From Avena insularis (taxonomy: Eukaryota; Streptophyta; Magnoliopsida; Poales; Poaceae), in contig CM042694.1 of assembly GCA_023614405.1 (NCBI GenBank), positions 129,151,711 to 129,215,710 on the forward strand: a stretch of 64,000 nt of DNA, in the 5' to 3' direction. The position numbers and the translations under genes are program-made. The first letter of the stretch is position 1, and every line of letters starts with the position of its first letter. Positions 9,785 to 22,328 of the stretch are shown piece after piece. The notes under the pieces were generated by a model that was given only the letters and a program-made list of their open reading frames with translations, made no database searches and was not told the origin of the DNA.

Positions 9785-11711
9785 ATTCTATTTATTATTT
9801 TATTCTTGAATATAGGACACTTTTGTGAGTTCATTGGTATTTTCTTTATATTTTTAGGATTTTTATTTTATTTCTTAGAACCTTTTAAGTCCTAGGGGTA
9901 TTTTAGCCTTTTGATAAATTACTTAGACTTTTGTTTTAAACATCTAGACCTAGCCCATTGGGCTGGCCCAGCCCTGACTCGACCCACCTGGGTTGGTCAA
10001 ACCCTCTCGGATCGAGTGGCCCAGTACCACTCGCTCCTCTCTCTCTCACGTGTTCACTCTTCTCTCTCGCACCCCCGCGGAGACGATGTGCTGCCGACGC
10101 TGCCGTCACGCGCCTCCGGCCTCCCCAAGCCTCTATGGCCGCTGCCCTGGTGCACGATGGGGTATACGATGCTGCTCCATCGATTGCTCTAGTTCGATTT
10201 ATTGTCGGGCGCTTCTTCTGGCCAAGCCACCTCTACCCCGAACCCTAGGGTTTTGTGGTTGTTGGCAATGTGGTGTTCCGCCGCCCCTACGATGTTGTGT
10301 CACGAATTTGGTGGCTCCGTGGTGCCGCCGTTGCTGCTCATGTGGTTGTGGCCGCCGCCTCATGGCTCAGCGCAGGTTGCAGCGCCCTCGGGTGCTCCTC
10401 GTGTCGTCGTGTGCACTCGCCGGTGATTCTTCTTCCTCTTCTAACTTCAGCGAGGACCACGGGTAAGTCTACCTCTCTCTCCCCCGCTGGTCCTCTCTTG
10501 CAATTATGTGGGTGCCTATCGTGAGGAATCCCTAATTAGGGTTCATCCCCTGTGTTAGGATTTGCCCCCTAGTGTTGTGATTACTAAGGCAATGAATGAT
10601 TTAGGAGTAATTGGTGGTGATTAGTCTGTGCAGAATTATTGTATATTGGTGGACTTTGAAATTGATGACAGTGGCTCTGTTAAATGCATTCTTCTTTAAT
10701 ATTGGATTACTTTCACTTGTAAACTTTGAATGATGTGACATTGTTCTAGGTTGAGAGTGGATTTGTTCCCTTACTAGAACATGTAGTTGGCTTCCTGTTC
10801 AAATACTACTGATGCACTCTTGTTGATAGCTTTTTATGTAAAGCAGAATGATTTCTAAGTACTATATTAGGAAGATGATTGTGTATCTTTTTGAAAGGAT
10901 TGGATTATGAAATCCCTGGGTAGAATCTGCTTGGTTAGGATGAATCCTTGTGACACCTTCATTTGAATGGTACACAAGCTTTATCCTGATACTAGGCTAT
11001 TTTCTATTTGCATTCTAGAGTGTCTAGGAGTTGAAAAACTCTATTAGATAAATTAGCTTGTGGTACTCATTAATTTTATCAAGCCTGTGATGCTGGGCTG
11101 AGGCAAAGCTATGGAAAAAATAGCTGTTTTCACCTGCTGTTTCCCTTCTTAAATAATCTTGGATGGATAACCTCAAGATATCATTCCTACAGTGCTTTGG
11201 GAAATTAATTTGATAGGCCTTGGTAAGGTTAATATGATAGATCCCTACTGTTTAAGCTGGATCCTGAAGCTATAATTACTTCTTAGGTGCTACCATCCAT
11301 GGGATGTGCCCAAAAATCTCCACTTAAGGTTGCTGTCTAATTAGCTGTAGAAACATGTGTTATTATCCAAGATCAGTGATGCGCATGATGAGATCTTGGT
11401 GTGGCTTGCAAAGATTGATTGTTTGGCTTTGTTTTATTCCATCTGTGATGGATACACCCCATTTGGGTGTTTTTCTGAGAAGATCTCATATGAAACAACA
11501 CATGCTTGAATGATCTAGGATGATTTGATTCTGTGATGGTTTTATGTGTACTTACCACACAACTTGGTGGTTGGTGATGATGTTATGGTGGTTGATCTTG
11601 CTGGCTTGATCCTGTTGGCTTGATTTTGTTAGCTTGTTCTTGCTAACTTGATATGGCTCTGCATCTCCTGGTGCTGCTCCTGCTCCTCCTAGTTCCTGTG
11701 CTCTCGTACTT
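9785..11711 (+). other. Unclassified transcript-like region, 5' part (GC-rich exon-like block plus intron-like sequence)
   Basis: A GC-rich block (about 9950-10462) ends at a good splice donor (cacggg|taagtct, GT at 10463). Low-GC intron-like sequence follows, continuing past two later solo-LTR insertions to a matching acceptor (ttttattttgcag, ends 15516). Several overlapping ORFs in the GC-rich block give Pro/Ala/Arg-rich protein without a recognisable domain. It could be an old retroelement leader or a decayed gene; I cannot decide. Confidence 0.35.
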
Positions 11712-11716
11712 GACCT

Positions 11717-13338
11717 TGTTGGGTCCGCAGCATAGAAAACAAAAAAAATCCTACGATGAGAACTATACTCCAAGATCTATCTACTAGATACAGAGCAACG
11801 GGTAGACATACATCCATGGACAACTTACCCTCGAAGACAACGAGCTTTGTTAACGAGTAGGAACTCGTGGTTGATGTAGTCGTACACTTGCCGATCTCAA
11901 GATCGTGAGGAAGTCCGAGCGCCACAACTCAGCAGCGCATCCGCTTTTCACACGTTCAAGCCACCGGACAACCTCCACCTCCTTGCTCCAGCGATCCAGT
12001 GAGCGACAACTCATTCAGACGAAATGCCACTGGAACATGTATCTCGCTAATCCGAGACCATGGGGAATAATTCTAGAGGGGAGAGATCCTTCACAAGGAG
12101 GTGTGAGGATGAAGGAGGAATGGGTGGCCTTTTATAGGAGGAGGGTGCCCCTCTCTCCATGGCCGCATGGGGGTGACCCTCACCTCCCCATTCATGTGGT
12201 GGTAACTCCTCCACATTAAAATGCCTCTTCACATTCCTTTTAAAGTCTCCACTTTAAATGCATTAAATTTCTCCAAATTTAATGCTCTCTCATTAATAAA
12301 ACTCTTTTTATTAAATTTATTCAGAATTTTGTTAATTACTTTAATTAACAAACATTCACATATAGCCCTTGCTATATTTCAAGATCACATGCGAACCACC
12401 TTACGCAATTTCACCAAACAATTTCTGGTTTCTATTGAAACAATTCCTGCTTTGTAATTCTTTTATGAAACATATGTGCTCCAAAATGGTGTCCATTAAC
12501 TCTTAAGTGTGCCACCCTACGGTTCATGAATAATGCGTACATGATCGAGACCCTTCTCCGATCAATAATCAATGAGGACACACGGAGATCCGTCGACTCC
12601 TACACGTTCAACGATGACTCTTGTGATCGTGAGAACCTTTAACGCTTGTAACTAAATCCCTTTGTCTCTCGATATATTACATGTCCGAGATTCGATCATC
12701 GGTATCTTCATACCTAGTTTGATCTCGTTACCGACATGCACTCTTTTCTCGTTCCCGTGATATAACATTCTAGTGATCACATCACTTGCTTGCAAGTTAT
12801 CCTAATGTGATATCACCGAGAGGGCCCAGAGTATATCTATCCGTCATCTGGATTGACAAATTCCACTCTTGATCCATGAGCCCCAACATAACACCTTCGT
12901 AGTACTGACCCCATCTTTATAGTCACCCTGTTACGGTGTGACGTTTGATGTTATCAAGATACTCTTCCGGTGTTAGCAATTAACATGATCTCATGGTCTA
13001 AGGATAAAGATTACTTCGTATGATGTTATACTAATATAAACATAATGACTTGATCGTAATGCTATACTTCGGATGAATGTTCATCACACCATTTAACAAA
13101 TGCTGTGACCTTGTTATTAACAACATCCAATATCCATGATCAGGAAACCTTGATCATCTTGTTAATCAACAAGCTAGTCTATAAGAGAGGCATAACTAGG
13201 AACCCTTTTTGTTTATTAAACACACATGTATTGATGTTTTATATCAATACAATTATGGCATGCAAAATAAACATCTATCATATACAAGGAATACATAATA
13301 ACAACTTTATTATTGCCTCTCAGGGCATATTTCCTTCA
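11717..13338 (-). mobile_element. Copia solo LTR A (BARE/Angela-like), minus orientation
   Basis: The 1,622-bp sequence runs tgttgggtcc...ttccttca, the reverse complement of an LTR that begins TGAAGGAAATATGCCC and ends CCCAACA. The flanking GACCT (11712-11716 and 13339-13343) is a perfect 5-bp TSD, and no internal region lies between. This is therefore a solo LTR left by LTR-LTR recombination. It belongs to the same family as the LTRs at 42184, 48759 and 53765. A promoter-like TATAAAAGG lies on the minus strand near 12129-12138. Confidence 0.92.
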
Positions 13339-13507
13339 GACCTTACTATCCACCTACACCACCCCCTCCTTATGTCACCATCTAGTGGATGGTTGGATAA
13401 TCTGTGATGTATTTTGGCTGAGGATTTATTTGGAGGTTTGGCCAGATAGGTGATGTTCTTGGTTGTGTCCTTGAGATAAAACAATGGCTATGACTGAGGC
13501 TGTGAAG

Positions 13508-15127
13508 TGATACATTGCAAATGTATTTATAATTTTTGATGTTCCATGCTTGGTTTTATCCACTTTCTTATGTTTTGTTCCAACTTTGGAGTACTTTTCT
13601 TATGATTTTTGGACTAACCTATTAACAAGAGCCACAGTGTCAACTGCCTGTTTTCTGCTGTTTTTGGTTCTAGGAAAGTCAGAAAATGAATATTCTCGGA
13701 ATTGGATGGGACAAAAGTCAAATTGCCTATTTTTTCGGATGTCATCAAGTGCCAGAATACGAGACGGAGAGGGGTCAGGGGGCCACCACACCACCTGGCC
13801 GCGCGGCCAGGCCTGACCCGCGCTAGGGGATGGTGTGGCCGCTCCCGGCACCCCCTCGACCTCTCCTTCCGCCTATATATTGCCCTCGGGACGAAAACCC
13901 TAAGGGTCCGATCAAAAAATACACGAAAGAGTCTGTAGCCGCCGTCATCTCCATCCCTAGATCGGGAGGGATCTGAAGCTCTTCCCGGCACCCTACCGGA
14001 GAGGGGAATTCACCCTGGAGGCCTTCTTCATCACCATGCAAGCCTCCGGTGTGATGCGTGAGTAGTTCATCCTTGGACTACGGATCCATGTAGTAGCTAG
14101 ATGGCTGGTTCTCCTCCTTTGTGCTTTCATGTTTAGATCTTGTGAGCTCCGTTCATGATCAAGATCATCTATTTGTAATCATACATGTTGTGTTTGCGGG
14201 GATCCGATGGATATTGAGATGCTATTTCAGATTGACTATTGATTCTATCATGTCTTTGTTATTTGTGATCTTGCATGCTTTCCGTTGTTAGTAGCTATCT
14301 TGGCCAAGTAGATTCTAGTAACTCCAAGAGTTAGTATTTATGCTCGATAGTGGGTTCATGCCTATGGTAATCTGGGGAAGTGACAGAAATCTCTAAGGTA
14401 CTAGATGTGCTGTTGCTACTAGGGAGAAAACAACAATCCTTTGTTTATAGAACAATCGTATTGTTTACTTTACACCGCTTAGAAGCAATAATGTTGCTTG
14501 CAACTTAATACTAGAGGGTTGATGATAACCGAAGGTGGATTATTAGTCATAGATGCAGTTGGATGGCGGTCTATGTATTATGTTGTAATGCCCAATCAAG
14601 TCTCAAAGGAGTCAAGATGATTAGTATATGCATGTATTGCTTTCTCGGTGTTTGTCAATTGCCCCGCTGTAATTTGTTCACCCAGCATTTTATCTATCTA
14701 AGGAGAGCCACCTCTAGTGAACTATGGATCCTGGTCCTTTTTCTTTACATACAATCTATAAACTGTTTACTGCTTTGTGTTTACTTTCTGCAAACTATTA
14801 CTTCTTTCCATTCGATACATTTAATCCTTTGTTTTCCGCAAAACACGGTGAGATTGACAACCTCATCACAAGTTGGGGACAAAGTTCAGTGGTTGTGTTG
14901 TGCAGGTCTCCACGTTGCTACTAGCACCGGTAGTGCGCCCTCCCAAAGCTCAGCTAGTAACACCTTTGGAGTGTTTCCTTGCTCCTACTGGTTCGATTAA
15001 ACCTTGGTTTCATAACCGAGGGAAACTTGCTGCTGTGCTCATCATACCTTCCTCTTGGGGTTACCAACGAGCTCTACATCAACACCGCCATCAAGCATTT
15101 TTCTGGGCGCCGTGCATTGAGCCATCA
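13508..15127 (+). mobile_element. Athila-like Gypsy solo LTR
   Basis: The 1,620-bp block starts TGATACATTGCAAATGTAT and ends gagccatca. It is flanked by the 5-bp TSD TGAAG at 13503-13507 and 15128-15132. Internal phrases are typical of Triticeae Athila-type LTRs: tttggactaacctattaac near 13610, cctatatattgccctcggga near 13871 and ctctagtgaactatggatcc near 14712. No internal domain remains, so it is a solo LTR. It inserted only ~165 bp from the Copia solo LTR in the same host region. Confidence 0.85.
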
Positions 15128-15132
15128 TGAAG

Positions 15133-15660
15133 CGGTGAGCAAATCTTGTTTTGCTGTGCCGAGTGTGGCTTTATCTCTCTCTCTTTCTCACTGCTGGTCG
15201 ACAACACACTACATGTAGTTAGTTGAGTAAGCTGCTTCACTGTGCTCTCCTCCTCTGGATTGGATTAAGTGAATTTTTTTTCATTTATATCATTTTGCTA
15301 GTTACTGATCTGGTGAAACTTGCCCCTTTTATTAAGCTAATGATGTGGACCTAAAGCTACTGGCTTGAAAAGAACAGTTGCTATACATTGGTGAAATTTG
15401 CCCTTTTTTAATTACTCGATGAGGTAATATGAACAATGCACCACATTGTTCTCTACTGAGAGTAAAACTAATAATTTAATATATTGTTTCCCCTTTTTGT
15501 TTCTTTTATTTTGCAGGAATAAAGATCTGGATTGTCAAGACTTAGTATAGGAGTAGATAGGTAGTCTAGGTTTTCATTGTAATCTTCTTCTTATCCTTTT
15601 GTAAAGAATCTTGTAAAGATATTCTTATAAGTTAATAAAGTTTTATTTTATTAGATTCTA
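15133..15660 (+). other. 3' part of the unclassified transcript-like region
   Basis: An acceptor-like ttttgcag ends at 15516, followed by exon-like sequence with aataaa signals at about 15518 and 15634 and a T-rich downstream stretch. Together with the donor at 10463 this gives a two-exon, non-coding-looking unit. No protein is recognised. Confidence 0.3.
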
Positions 15661-17030
15661 TTCCCTATAATATTCTATTTTGGTGTATTTATCTCAATTT
15701 GTAATATTATTAAAGAAAAGAAATAAGAATTCATTCCTTATTTAAATTTCCTTGTCTTAAATTCTTATTGTTGTTTAATATATCTTTGATATAATCAAAC
15801 AATATTAATGAATCATTTTGGAAAACAACTTTATATTCTAACTTCTAATTTTCAAATATTTTTCAAATGATTTAAATTTCAAGTTTGTATTTAAAATATT
15901 CCCCCCAAAACACATTAATGCCTAAAGGTCATGTCAAAATTTATAACAATCACTATAGGGAGCTATTCCTACCTCTAGATATTGAAAGAAACTCTGATCA
16001 CTTTGGGTTTTTGTTTGGCGAAAAAAATCCCAGATTTTACAGATGAATGCATGCACATGTGCAAATTCCTATTTCTACCCTTCGTTGGTTCCTAAATGCT
16101 GGGGATCACACGGTCATGTGGTGCACTACCACATTGAGTCTACGATGACATCTACGGGGAGGCGACGCATGGGTGACACAGCGGTGAAGGGTGTGTTGAG
16201 GGGAGGCGACTAGGTAGGGCGGGATTGGGGAGGCGCCGCTATGGGCAACGCCCGCGCGTGGCGGGGTTGTGCACCGGTCCAGGGAGGTGGCGGTTCAACG
16301 CATGTCAGCTCGATCATGGAGGTCGTTGCGTAGGGCAGGGCGACACGGGCGTGGGACTGTGACATGGGGCGGGACGACATAGGGAGGTGACATTGCATGA
16401 GAACGATGTGGCGTGTGATCATTTTTACAAATGGAAAACATGGGTGTGATTTCAAGGGTAGGATTGTTAGCGAGACAAACACTCGAAGACCACGATGGGA
16501 TATTAAAACAAAACCGTTAAACATGGAATGGTGGACCATTAGAGGCCATTGATCTGATCAAGGGTAGTAGATCGTAGGGTGGTGATAGTGCTTTTTTTAG
16601 AGAAGTGAACACTAAGTTTTTTTGAAAGCATGTTCAGTTGTTCACTAAGTTTGGCGTAGTTGGGATTTTGGGAAAGAAGAGTTTGTTTTTTATAGGTATA
16701 GTAGAGATAAAGATTAATCCAGTCAACACTAATGCCACCAAGGTTATATTAAATTACATAAAAGAGGCCACCTCCAATATAGTAAGTATATACATTATCC
16801 CCCTCCGTGGTTGTTTGGATAATGAATATTAGGGGCCAGTTTTTAGAAAACAAGTTTTCCTCGGATTTCTAGCGAAACGAGTTTTACAAATTATTTTGTT
16901 AGGAATCGGTTTATAGAAAATCATGTTTGGACTCCAAAAGTCTAAAACTAGTTTATACAATTCCTTAAGAGCTCGTCTGGCACCCATTATCTGTGGCTGG
17001 AATTAAGGAATTCATTCGTGATTCCAAAAA
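15661..17030. other. Intergenic sequence, unassigned
   Basis: AT-rich to about 16050, then a GC-rich patch at about 16140-16400 with repeated ggggaggcgac-like phrases, then mixed sequence. ORFs are short and unsupported. The aggggccagtttttagaaaa phrase at 16831 resembles a DNA-transposon end, but no partner was found. Confidence 0.4.
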
Positions 17031-17170
17031 CCAACATGTTTGGCTGTCACAGAATTGGTTACAGAATTCATTTGCAAATTCCATGATTTTTATTTGCCCG
17101 TGCATTGCAAAGGCCGAACAAATTTAGATGAGATACGGTCTCTCAAATTTACACAAATCAAATTAAGATA

Positions 17171-17290
17171 CTCTCTCCAACCCATATTAGTTGACGTAGA
17201 TTCATCTAAATACGAATGTATCTCAAATTTTAGTGTTAGATACATTCGAATCTAGAAAAATTTGAGTCAACTAATATGAGTCGGAGGAAG
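17171..17290. mobile_element. Stowaway-like MITE
   Basis: A 120-bp palindromic element opens ctctctccaacccatatta after a TA and closes with the imperfect inverse taatatgagtcggaggaag. The interior reads tagattcatctaaatacgaa and its inverse, as in Triticeae Stowaway copies. The right TSD is degraded. Confidence 0.75.
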
Positions 17291-17292
17291 AA

Positions 17293-17412
17293 CGGGGCAA
17301 TAGCCTAGTGGTTGGGTCGTAGTTAGCGCATCCCAGCGACCGGAGTTTGATCATGTCTTGGACGAATTTTCGGAATTCTCATGCCGACCCGCTTCTACTA
17401 TATTAAAAAAGT
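17293..17412 (+). mobile_element. Possible tRNA-derived SINE
   Basis: An A-box-like TAGCCTAGTGG (17301-17311) and a weak B-box-like ggagtttgatca about 40 bp later sit in a tRNA-like arrangement. They are followed by a non-tRNA body and an A-rich end (ctatattaaaaaa, 17397-17410). This order matches a tRNA-derived SINE such as those known in Triticeae. No clear TSD was seen, and it lies directly against the Stowaway MITE. Confidence 0.45.
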
Positions 17413-19840
17413 TTCTAGTTTCTCCTATCCGTGTTTCATTTTTTCTTCAGAAAGCTGAACGACAACAATAGATAGTTCGCTGTCATATTTTTCCTCCAAA
17501 TCGACTAAATTCAGTTTCGTGGAGACGGTTAAAATATTTGCACGCCGATAGCGGTATGAATAAATTTAGCATTCAGAATCAAGCACATGGAATTAGCTTA
17601 TATGCAAAAATGCTACACCTGTCGTTTCATAGAAAGAGCAAAGGGAGAGGACCCTTTATGCTTAGTTTTGTAGGTAGAAGTTATTGTCTAGATTAATTGA
17701 TGATGAGTTGTACTACAGAAATTCCACCTTCTCATATATCCGGGTAGTCAAGGCCATGCCCTTCTATTCCCTCAAAAAAAGACCATGCCCTTCTAGGTAA
17801 GATATTTTTTGCAAGCTCCTTCCCACTTTAGAAAGAGCAAAGCTCAGCCGCTTGTTTTCCATGTGCTGTTTGGACAAAGATATTCATGTCAAAAAATTCT
17901 TGTATAAGTTAACCATGGAGATTTCAAGGAATACAACAACAAAACCATCTTTTTCTAATCTGGTCTGTAGAAAACGCATGGACATCACGGGGATCAAACT
18001 TGCCAGGACCCTAAAATTTCATTGAAACCCTACATTTGACAGGAGATTCCTGGAAAATAAATAGAAAAATAGAAATACAGCTGCGTCTGGCCTGACATAC
18101 ATATCTTGAACAGCTCCCTCCTTTAGAAAATTCCATTTGTTTTAGGAAATATGTTGTGTGTTGGAACGGACGAAACATAAACCTTGCGGAAACATTAACA
18201 AAAAGGGCTGTCCAATTTGTCGGAGCAAGCACGTCAGTAAAAATGCCACCAGGGAATTAAATCCGTCCTTAAGGTGCTAGAACCAAAGCAAGACGCAATC
18301 CAAGAAAATTTCGATGCGTGAAATAACAAACATCGTGTCCTCTTTGAAATTCTCTTGAAAAAATAGAAATTCTGCAAGTGCTAATGTAACAGTACAACCA
18401 CACACAACATTCAATTCTTCGTGTGTCTATTCCTCCTATCTTTTCAGTTCATCCAGTGCCCTAACCGATTCAGTTCTTGGGTACAAAAACACACCATTTT
18501 AAGTTCAGGTCAATCAGTTTTAGCAGAACAAGCAAACACAACATCCCCTTGATTCATTTCAATCTTCATACGGAGTACTTCATTCAGCAATAGTGTCGAG
18601 CCTGCATCTGGCCCGGTGTTCTTCACCTCTTTCCATTCCTCAGTATCCCGCGCAGAACCAACGGGAAAGCAACATGCTCGTGGCATGGCAGCACATGAAA
18701 GAACCAACAGGAAGGAAGCGTAAACTTGTGTTGGTGTGGAGATGAGCTAAATTGAGAGTGCATTCAGCTATGAGCACATGAAAGAACCAAGAAAGACCAG
18801 AAAAAGCGATGAGTATGTAAAATCCAAAGGCATGTTACAGTGTAAAACGTGCGAAGAACACGCAAGCGGCAGCATATATAGTGGCACGCGCGTCCATGGT
18901 GTGGTGTGCGACAGCTCAACGCTGTGCCTGGGAGGCAGCATAGCAGCGTATGGCACCATGGATGGGCCACGCCATGGATGCACAGGGAGAGAGGTGGTGG
19001 GCACCGGGCGGCACCTCCAGGGCGCTCGGACGGTGGCGCTGGCGGAGTCCGCGAGACGACGTTTGGGGATTTCGGGTGGCCGCGCAACCTGCGCTAGTGT
19101 GCGGGCTCGGTCCAGCAATGAGCCATTCAGAGGCAAGCTGCCAAATTAACAAAAAAAATTAAACAAAAATTCTTGCACAGGGCCATGCCCAGGACCAAGC
19201 TCGGAGAAGCCAAAAGGGGGCTACACGGAGCGCTCAACGGCCGCAGTGGCCTGTCTCCCCTGGCTCGCGGGCATCTAGGAACACGTCGACAGACCAGTGG
19301 CGGCGTGGTGGGGGCTTTGGGCGGTGGTGATTGTGGACCCGGTCGGCGGCGGTAGAATGCGGGGTTGGCGTCGGTAGACGCTGGGCGCAGGGATCGGCCT
19401 CGCGGACGGGCATCTCCAGGAGCAATTCGGGATGGCCGCATATGGGTTTTTTTTCTGTTACCGAAGCGTTTTTTTTTTTTTTTTGACTTCGTACGCTAGA
19501 TGTTCTCCCATGCCACCACTGCTGCATACTCACCACCGCAGCAGCCGTCAGCACTGTCCTGGCGATTCCCAACAATTTGTTGAGGAATCAGCAGGAGTAG
19601 TTCGGATCGAGTCATCTAGAGTCGCATCTTGAGAAAAAACGAGTAATAGTCGTTTTTGCCAAAACTCATTTTCCTGGTTTCGTGGAAATTAAGTTCTGCT
19701 AATCCATACTTTTGTCGCTGCAACCAAACCTGGTTTTAGGCGGTTAGTCGGTTAACTGAGTTTATGGGGAAAAAAAGTTCGCTATAGAAGTGATATCCAA
19801 ACAAGGCCTTCTTCAGAAACACGAGAATCACACCCCGTTT
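17413..19840. other. Intergenic sequence upstream of the SUMO protease gene
   Basis: Mixed composition with a GC-rich segment at about 18860-19430 containing several overlapping ORFs on both strands, none with a recognisable domain. A T-run lies at about 19467-19484, and tatccaaacaaggcct at 19792-19807 looks like the end of a Tourist-like or hAT-like element without a matching partner. No gene is supported. Confidence 0.4.
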
Positions 19841-20176
19841 TCCATCGCCTCCTCCCCACACCCGCCGTGAGCAGGCGTTTCGGCCTGCCCACCGCCGGCC
19901 GGTTCTCGTTGCGACGCCGCCCCGGGGACGCTACGCCTCCCCGAGATCTCCCGCCGCCGAGGACCACGCTCCTCCCCAACGACGCCCCTGCCAGCTCGCG
20001 CATCTTCCCCGAGACCTCGAGTCGCCGACCGCCGGCCGCTCACCTTGCTCCTCCCCGAGACCTGACGCCAACCGCCGAACGCCGACCCCTCTGTTGCAGC
20101 GAAGGCGCCGAACCCTCTGTTGCAGCGAAGGCGCCGACCTGGTGCGTCTCCCCCTCGAGCGCAACCAGAAACAAGG
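19841..20176 (+). promoter_or_regulatory. GC-rich probable 5' exon / 5' UTR of the ULP2-type SUMO protease gene
   Basis: A CpG-rich block starts about 2.5 kb before the first readable coding exon and ends at a good splice donor (accagaaacaag|gtgagctc). Grass genes often begin with such a block. It includes a tandem duplication of about 27 bp (ctctgttgcagcgaaggcgc) near 20088-20140. The overlapping ORF from 19867 is Pro/Arg-rich with no ULP features. I therefore treat it as probable leader sequence. Its joining to the exon at 22329 is inferred. Confidence 0.45.
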
Positions 20177-21748
20177 TGAGCTCTTTCTCAAGGTCTTGTG
20201 ACCATGTGATTTGTGATGGACTAGATCTGTGTGGCACAGAGCGGCAGCGGCCCCCATCTGCCCACCGCTTTGTGAGCCAAAAAGCCTTCTAGGTTTAATA
20301 ACTGGTCAAACTTGCTTCAACGCAAAGTTCAGAGTTTTTAAATCTGTTAAAATTGAGGGAGAGACGATGAGGAATAGAAGGAGAATGGACCTGATTCTTT
20401 CAAAGTTGAATGGACTTGGGAAGAAAAAACCAGATTCGTCCTTAATAATATTAGAATTGTCTACTAGATTTGCTATACACTTCTGATTCTAATAGATTTT
20501 GCAAAGTTAGTGTAATTCTCAGTGCTAGACCCACTTCACTTTTTAGCATTAGCTGCTTGCAAGAAAACTTGATCTGCCAAGTAGAGTAATAAGGGTTAAT
20601 TTTGGTCCAAGGTAATGGCAATCCTAGTGTTATCAAATAAGATTAGTGGTTCTGTATGGCTGAAAAGATGGGAGGTTTTGGCGGTAATATAGCCCGTGAT
20701 TCCAAGGAAATTCTTGGTGCTTACCCGTCGGAGGAGAGTCGAATCAGCTCTCTTGCACGGCCAAAGCAGAAAAAATCATGGAGTCGCCGGCATCCGTAAT
20801 GCACCCAGTTTACTGCTGCTGCGGGCTCGTAACTGTAGATCGCTTGTCCTGAGGTTTCCCTGTGTATCCAACAAACAAAGACCCAAAGAAGTTTGATCAG
20901 TTATTTCTTCAAAGTGTATCCCCTTTTCATTTTTAGACTTAATGCAACCAAACAGTGGGTGTTGCTTGTACGGGTTATAGCTCAAACGGGCGAGGTGAAT
21001 GTTTCCTGGCTAAGCACTGTATGAGAATACTTTACTAAAACTGTAACCCAAATTCTGTTTCTCAAATTAAACATACGGAGTTGCAACAAGCACCCGTCAT
21101 CATCCCTTCATCTAACCCAGCTAAACTATTTAATCTAGTAATACAAACACATAAGAGAATGCTCAGTTATTCACTAAAGTTGTGCGTGGAATTCTGTTTG
21201 CTCAATGCAGAAGTAATGAATTGCAACCAAGACATCCTGTAAAGGAACAAATGGTGCTGCGTAGGTGTTACTATCTGATTCATTGTCATAAATTTTGACA
21301 AAACTTCAGCAGCACTTCAACATAATGTGTTAATGTGACAGAGCGAAAGTAAGCTCCCCCAAAGGAAATATTTGTATACTATGTACCTACTTCAATGTGG
21401 TTTCGCGAATGTGAACACTTAATACGTTACTGTATGATGTTTCATTGAAATTAGATGCTATTATTGATGCTCACCTATTTAGCTAAGAAAGAATAGATAC
21501 AGAGGTCGATATGAAGATCATGAGCTGCCCTGTAATGAAACCACCAGTAGTTGCGATTATCTCCTTCTCTAATCTAAGATTGGCGCAAGACGATCTAAGA
21601 GGGACCTATGGAGAATGTGGTCAGTAATCCATAATAGAGTCTGACCACAATGACCAAACTAATTATCCTCCTCAAGAAACACTACTAAATATAGAAGATT
21701 TGAAAATCATGGCATGGGTCTCCTTTTTTTCTCATCTTTCTCATTGTA

Positions 21749-22086
21749 CTCCATATGTAGGAGTTTATAGGGCTGGTGGGCCGATTAGGGAGGCCCAAGA
21801 TGTATTTTATTTGCGCTAGAATTGCACAAGAATTCTCAAGAATGTCTCCACTCGTCCCGGAATTAATGCCATTTTTCCCTCTTTCCTTTTCCTCTGCTAA
21901 TCGTGGAAACGTAGGCACCTCCTGCACGTGAACTAACGCCGAGAATTAATGCCTTTTTTTTCCTTTTGCGGGGGAGAGACGAGGAGCTAACTCAATTGGC
22001 ATGGCGAGGAGCTAATTAATCTCTCCGGCCTAATAATCTTTGAAAATCTAGAATTGGCCTCCGGCCCTATAAACTCATAGAGGGAG
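21749..22086. mobile_element. Stowaway-type MITE in the 5' intron
   Basis: The 338-bp block starts ctccatatgtaggagtttat and ends with the inverse gccctataaactcatagagg plus gag. It is bounded by TA at 21747-21748 and 22087-22088. The termini pair over about 25 bp with a few mismatches, and the sequence gtaggagtttatagggc/gccctataaactcatag is the strongest part. It has no coding capacity. Confidence 0.7.
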
Positions 22087-22328
22087 TAACAAAGATGACA
22101 TGACCTGGTTTATTTTGTTGTTATATGTTTATTCCATATCAATTGTGGTGCATAGGAATCAAAGTTATTTGTAGATGATGCCCTCATTTTCACTATTTTC
22201 TAAGACCCCTCTTTTAAAGATCTCTTTGTTCAATTCTTGACTTCTATGATAATCGTCCAAATAATATCTAATTACTTATATACTTACCCCCCACCCTCCC
22301 CATTGGGTTGTAATTCACCAGGTTGCAG

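Noticed and set aside
12221..12457. Short hydrophobic ORF
   Set aside because: It lies in the AT-rich part of the Copia solo LTR and recurs in the other copies with changed frames.
18778..19149. Open 123-aa + strand ORF and overlapping minus-strand ORFs
   Set aside because: GC-rich DNA gives long ORFs in several frames here; no domain or splice context supports any of them.
19867..20292. 141-aa ORF as the N terminus of the SUMO protease
   Set aside because: It crosses a strong splice donor at 20177 and is Pro/Arg-rich with no similarity to ULP2 N termini; more likely leader sequence.
20656..20799. Short ORF (MAEKMGGFGGNIARDSKEIL) as a small gene or missing coding exon of the SUMO protease
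   Set aside because: It ends in a stop before any donor and has no ULP similarity; kept only as an unsupported possibility.
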